In this document: positions 61,938 through 64,000 of the stretch, one piece after another | Position numbering within the stretch: the stretch's first letter is position 1 | Layout: the number at the start of each line of letters is the position of its first letter | Origin: Cryobacterium sp. SO2 | GTDB taxonomy: Bacteria > Actinomycetota > Actinomycetes > Actinomycetales > Microbacteriaceae | Assembly (NCBI RefSeq): GCF_026151165.2 | Contig: NZ_CP117849.1 | Coordinates: forward strand, 310,001-374,000 | Direction of reading: 5' to 3' | Length of the DNA: 64,000 nucleotides | The notes under the pieces: generated by a model | Told to the model about the DNA's origin: nothing | What the model saw: only the letters and a program-made list of their open reading frames with translations | Databases searched by the model: none | Translations under genes and position numbers: made by a program

Positions 61938-62603
61938 AGACTGCAGCATTCCCTCCATCAGGGTGATCTCGGCCTCCTGGGAGGTGATGACCGCGCTGGC
62001 GAAACCCAGGATCGAGGTGTTGTTTGCTCGATCCTGGGCGGCCTCGGCCATCTCGACGGCACCACGGTGGTGGGCGATCATGAGGGTGAGGAAGGTGCGC
62101 TCGGCCGCCACACCGCTCGCGGCCGTGAGCTCGGCGATCTGGTCGTCGGTGGCGAGGCCCGGCATCGGGTCCCCCGGGGTGTGCGCACCTGCACTGCTGT
62201 CACCGGCGTCGTGGGCGTGAGTCGACCCCGACCGGCCCGGCCGGGTCATCCACGTCATCGACGGCTCGGGTCCGGCCTGCGACAGGTTCCACTCGGTGAG
62301 CCAACCGTAGAGCTGCCCAGCCTGCTGTGACTGGGTGAGGGCGATGTCGTACGCGAGCCTGCGCACGTCGACGTCGTCGGTGCGATCGCGGATGATCATG
62401 GCCAGCTCAGCGCCCTGCAGGTGGTGCACCTGCATGTCGCGGGCGAACCCGGCCTCGGCGCTCGTCGCGGTGGGGGTGGGATTGTCCAGGGTGCTCAGAC
62501 GGCCGACGGCGAACCCGGCCAGGCCGATCATTACGGCCGCGACCGCGGCCGTGACGATCAGCGCGACGCGGCGCGCGCCGAAACTACGCCTTTCCGGGGG
62601 CAT
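61926..62603 (-). CDS. DUF305 ferritin-like membrane-anchored protein
   Basis: A 225-residue protein with one N-terminal membrane helix (about 12-34) and an extracytoplasmic DUF305 domain. Paired histidine motifs MQVHHLQGAELAMI (about 57-70) and MIAHHRGAVEMAEAA (about 175-189) match the metal/copper-binding helices of the family. A His/Gly/Ser-rich insertion (STHAHDAGDSSAGAH) lies between them. Start overlaps the DUF3105 gene by 20 nt. Copper or metal handling is suggested by the family but not proven. Confidence 0.88.
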   Translation of the reverse strand: MPPERRSFGARRVALIVTAAVAAVMIGLAGFAVGRLSTLDNPTPTATSAEAGFARDMQVHHLQGAELAMIIRDRTDDVDVRRLAYDIALTQSQQAGQLYGWLTEWNLSQAGPEPSMTWMTRPGRSGSTHAHDAGDSSAGAHTPGDPMPGLATDDQIAELTAASGVAAERTFLTLMIAHHRGAVEMAEAAQDRANNTSILGFASAVITSQEAEITLMEGMLQSREP

Positions 62604-63279
62604 CGAGACCGCCGGTGCACGGGGCGCCGGGTTCCGGCACCGAGTTGCTCTGCCAGTACTCCTGGATGAACTCGGCGATGCGCTCGTCGTCGACGGAGTC
62701 GACTCCCAGCTGGGAGTTCCAGCCGCTCAGCACGATCGGCGACGGCAGGCCGTCGAACGGCGACAGGATGACATAGGTCGACGGCAGGAGACCGCGCAGG
62801 GCGGCGAGGTCGTCATCGCTGATGGCGGGGTCGTAGGTGATCCAGAGCGCGCCGTGCTCCTGCGCGTGGACGGCGTTCTCGTTCGGCACCGGCTCGGTGT
62901 AGACGCCGCAGTTGAGCCAGGTCGGGTTGTGTTCGCCGCCGGCCGGCGGGGTCTGCGGGTAGCTGACCGGCGTGGTGACGTGCGCCGCGGTGTTCTCGAA
63001 GGTCTGCACGCCCTCGATCGTGGCACCGGTGCCCCCACCGGCGGTGTAGCTGGGGCTCTTCGGGGTGAGCACGACCGAGGTGATCACCAGACCCACGACG
63101 GCGACGGCGGCCGTGATGCCCGCGATGAGGCCGATGCGCCGGTTGCGGGCGCTGCGCTTCTGCTCGCGGTGGTACTGCTCCAGCTTTTGCGCCCGTTGGG
63201 CGGCTCGTTGCTGTTTGACGCCGGGCTTGGCCGACGACGACGATGATCCGGACGGGCCGGTGGGCGGGGCAGGGGTCAC
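62584..63279 (-). CDS. DUF3105 membrane-anchored protein
   Basis: A 231-residue protein from GTG 63279, with GAGG upstream. A charged, Gln/Arg-rich cytoplasmic N-terminus (about 1-47) precedes one membrane helix (about 48-72). The extracytoplasmic DUF3105 domain has the signature PPAGGEHNPTWLNCGVYTEPVPNENAVHAQEHGALWITY, with conserved His, Cys and Glu residues that could bind metal. Paired with DUF305, a frequent arrangement in actinobacteria. Function unknown. Confidence 0.88.
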   Translation of the reverse strand: MTPAPPTGPSGSSSSSAKPGVKQQRAAQRAQKLEQYHREQKRSARNRRIGLIAGITAAVAVVGLVITSVVLTPKSPSYTAGGGTGATIEGVQTFENTAAHVTTPVSYPQTPPAGGEHNPTWLNCGVYTEPVPNENAVHAQEHGALWITYDPAISDDDLAALRGLLPSTYVILSPFDGLPSPIVLSGWNSQLGVDSVDDERIAEFIQEYWQSNSVPEPGAPCTGGLDAPGKA

Positions 63280-63396
63280 GGTGGGCCTCTTTCGTTTGCT
63301 GTTCTCTCATTCGAACGCATGGACCGTGGCCGAGCCTTCCCCCGGCCCCGATCTCACAGACGGTTCACAGGCTGGTCGAGGCCTGCGCCCGCGGAC

Positions 63397-63402
63397 TAGA
63401 GT
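63397..63402 (+). promoter_or_regulatory. -10 box of the cysteine leader / cbs transcript
   Basis: TAGAGT, exactly 6 nt before the GTG of the leader peptide, which would therefore be at the very 5' end of the mRNA. No consensus -35 was identified. Confidence 0.55.
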
Positions 63403-63408
63403 GAGGGA

Positions 63409-63450
63409 GTGATCATTCTGACGTCGTGTCCCTGTCGCTGCTGTCTCTAG
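63409..63450 (+). CDS. Cysteine-rich leader peptide upstream of cbs
   Basis: GTG 63409 to TAG 63448-63450 encodes a 13-residue peptide MIILTSCPCRCCL with four cysteines in six residues. It is leaderless (TAGAGT plus 6 nt) and lies about 100 nt before a cysteine-metabolism gene. In mycobacteria and other actinobacteria, leaderless uORFs with clustered Cys codons control sulfur genes by ribosome pausing when cysteine is scarce. This one fits that description. Too short for standard gene finding. Confidence 0.75.
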   Translation: MIILTSCPCRCCL

Positions 63451-63552
63451 CCGACCCACGCACCCCTCACTTTCGGTTCCAGGACCGCCCATTCACAGGC
63501 ACCGGTCTCTCCCACCGGCACCGCACCACGTCTCCCAGACGAAGGATCATCC

Positions 63553-64000
63553 ATGAAAATCGCTGACACCATCCTCGACCTCATCGGCAATACGCCACTG
63601 GTCAAACTGCACAAGGTCACCGAGGGCGTCTCCGCCACCGTGCTGGTCAAGCTCGAATACCTGAACCCGGGCGGCTCCGCCAAGGACCGCATCGCCACGC
63701 GCATCATCGACGCCGCCGAGCGAGACGGCCAGCTGCTGCCCGGTGGCACGATCGTCGAGCCCACCTCCGGCAACACCGGCGTCGGCCTGGCCCTGGTGGC
63801 GCAACAGCGCGGCTACAAGTGCGTGTTCGTGCTGCCGGACAAGGTGGGCGAGGACAAGCGCAATGTGCTCACCGCCTACGGCGCCCAGATCGTCGTGACG
63901 CCCACATCCGTGGCGCCGGACGACCCGGAGTCCTACTACAGCGTCTCGGACCGGTTGGCGCGGGAGATTCCCGGGGCGTTTAAGCCCAACCAGTACTCCA
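63553..64000 (+). CDS. cbs: Cystathionine beta-synthase (5' part only)
   Basis: PLP enzyme joining serine and homocysteine; the window ends after residue 149. PLP lysine 44 in NPGGSAKDRIA, phosphate loop PTSGNTGVGLALVAQ. The segments GYKCVFVLPDKVGEDKRNVL and DPESYYSVSDRL match actinobacterial cystathionine beta-synthase better than O-acetylserine sulfhydrylase (CysK), the main alternative. The full protein should carry C-terminal CBS domains beyond the window. GAAGGA precedes the ATG. Expected to be controlled by the upstream cysteine leader. Confidence 0.88.
   Translation, partial: MKIADTILDLIGNTPLVKLHKVTEGVSATVLVKLEYLNPGGSAKDRIATRIIDAAERDGQLLPGGTIVEPTSGNTGVGLALVAQQRGYKCVFVLPDKVGEDKRNVLTAYGAQIVVTPTSVAPDDPESYYSVSDRLAREIPGAFKPNQYS

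Noticed and set aside
63553..64000. cysK (O-acetylserine sulfhydrylase)
   Set aside because: The visible 149 residues carry segments typical of actinobacterial cystathionine beta-synthase. CysK remains possible until the C-terminus is seen.

Overview
The window is high-GC, gene-dense DNA from an actinobacterium, most likely Microbacteriaceae and probably Cryobacterium-like. The basis is the local order MaoC-MaoC-murB ... aspC-tRNA-Trp-secE-nusG-rplK-rplA, the RamB/aceA/aceB glyoxylate locus, LacI-controlled sugar ABC operons that lack their own ATPase, and many GTG or leaderless starts. No prophage, insertion sequence, CRISPR array or origin was seen; it reads as ordinary chromosome. The genus is an inference.

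Layout. 1-5744: sugar ABC operon (binding lipoprotein, two permeases) ending in a GH3 glycosidase. 5745-6110: a nested palindrome and an upstream regulatory region. 6111-9396: three overlapping genes (acyl-CoA dehydrogenase-like; PIG-L deacetylase fused to a methyltransferase; family 2 glycosyltransferase), the best candidate here for an undescribed pathway. 9419-10795: SGNH hydrolase and HEAT-repeat protein. 10921-13727: metNIQ methionine uptake. 13733-16421: GNAT, the MaoC pair, murB. 16642-20458: two-component system plus ABC-2 exporter. 20598-24827: aspC, tRNA-Trp, secE, nusG, rplK, rplA. 24966-27425: GntR regulator and a permease fused to an ABC domain that has lost its ATPase motifs. 27643-31108: circularly permuted ATP-grasp / alpha-E / transglutaminase cassette. 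31208-36761: MarR, RamB, aceA, aceB. 36816-40678: GNAT, photolyase, quinone reductase-like protein, YqaJ-type nuclease. 40863-45534: MacB-like exporter divergent from an OmpR/histidine-kinase pair. 45568-49832: GH2 glycosidase and a MarR/MFS efflux operon. 49877-51147: rplJ-rplL with an L10 leader attenuator. 51181-54109: DUF559 endonuclease-like gene flanked by palindromic repeats, then a MarR/MFS pair. 54224-55153: AlkA-like glycosylase. 55197-59989: LacI regulator and alpha-glucoside-type ABC operon. 60008-63279: ABC exporter and the DUF305/DUF3105 pair. 63397-64000: a cysteine-rich leader peptide ahead of a truncated cystathionine beta-synthase gene.

Three things go beyond gene content. 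(1) Several unrelated families of palindromic repeats sit between genes. The clearest is a 57-bp element with 21-nt arms and an invariant 15-nt centre, present four times, with compensatory changes in the arms. Another is a two-tier hairpin at gene ends, which at one convergent pair contains both stop codons. (2) Many genes show a -10-like hexamer exactly 6 nt before the start codon, the signature of leaderless transcripts. One such transcript encodes the cysteine leader peptide. (3) Regulation is legible at several loci: LacI operators around the alpha-glucoside genes, MarR operators in the MFS promoter, 11-bp-phased boxes between the exporter and its two-component system, and an intrinsic terminator in the rplJ leader.
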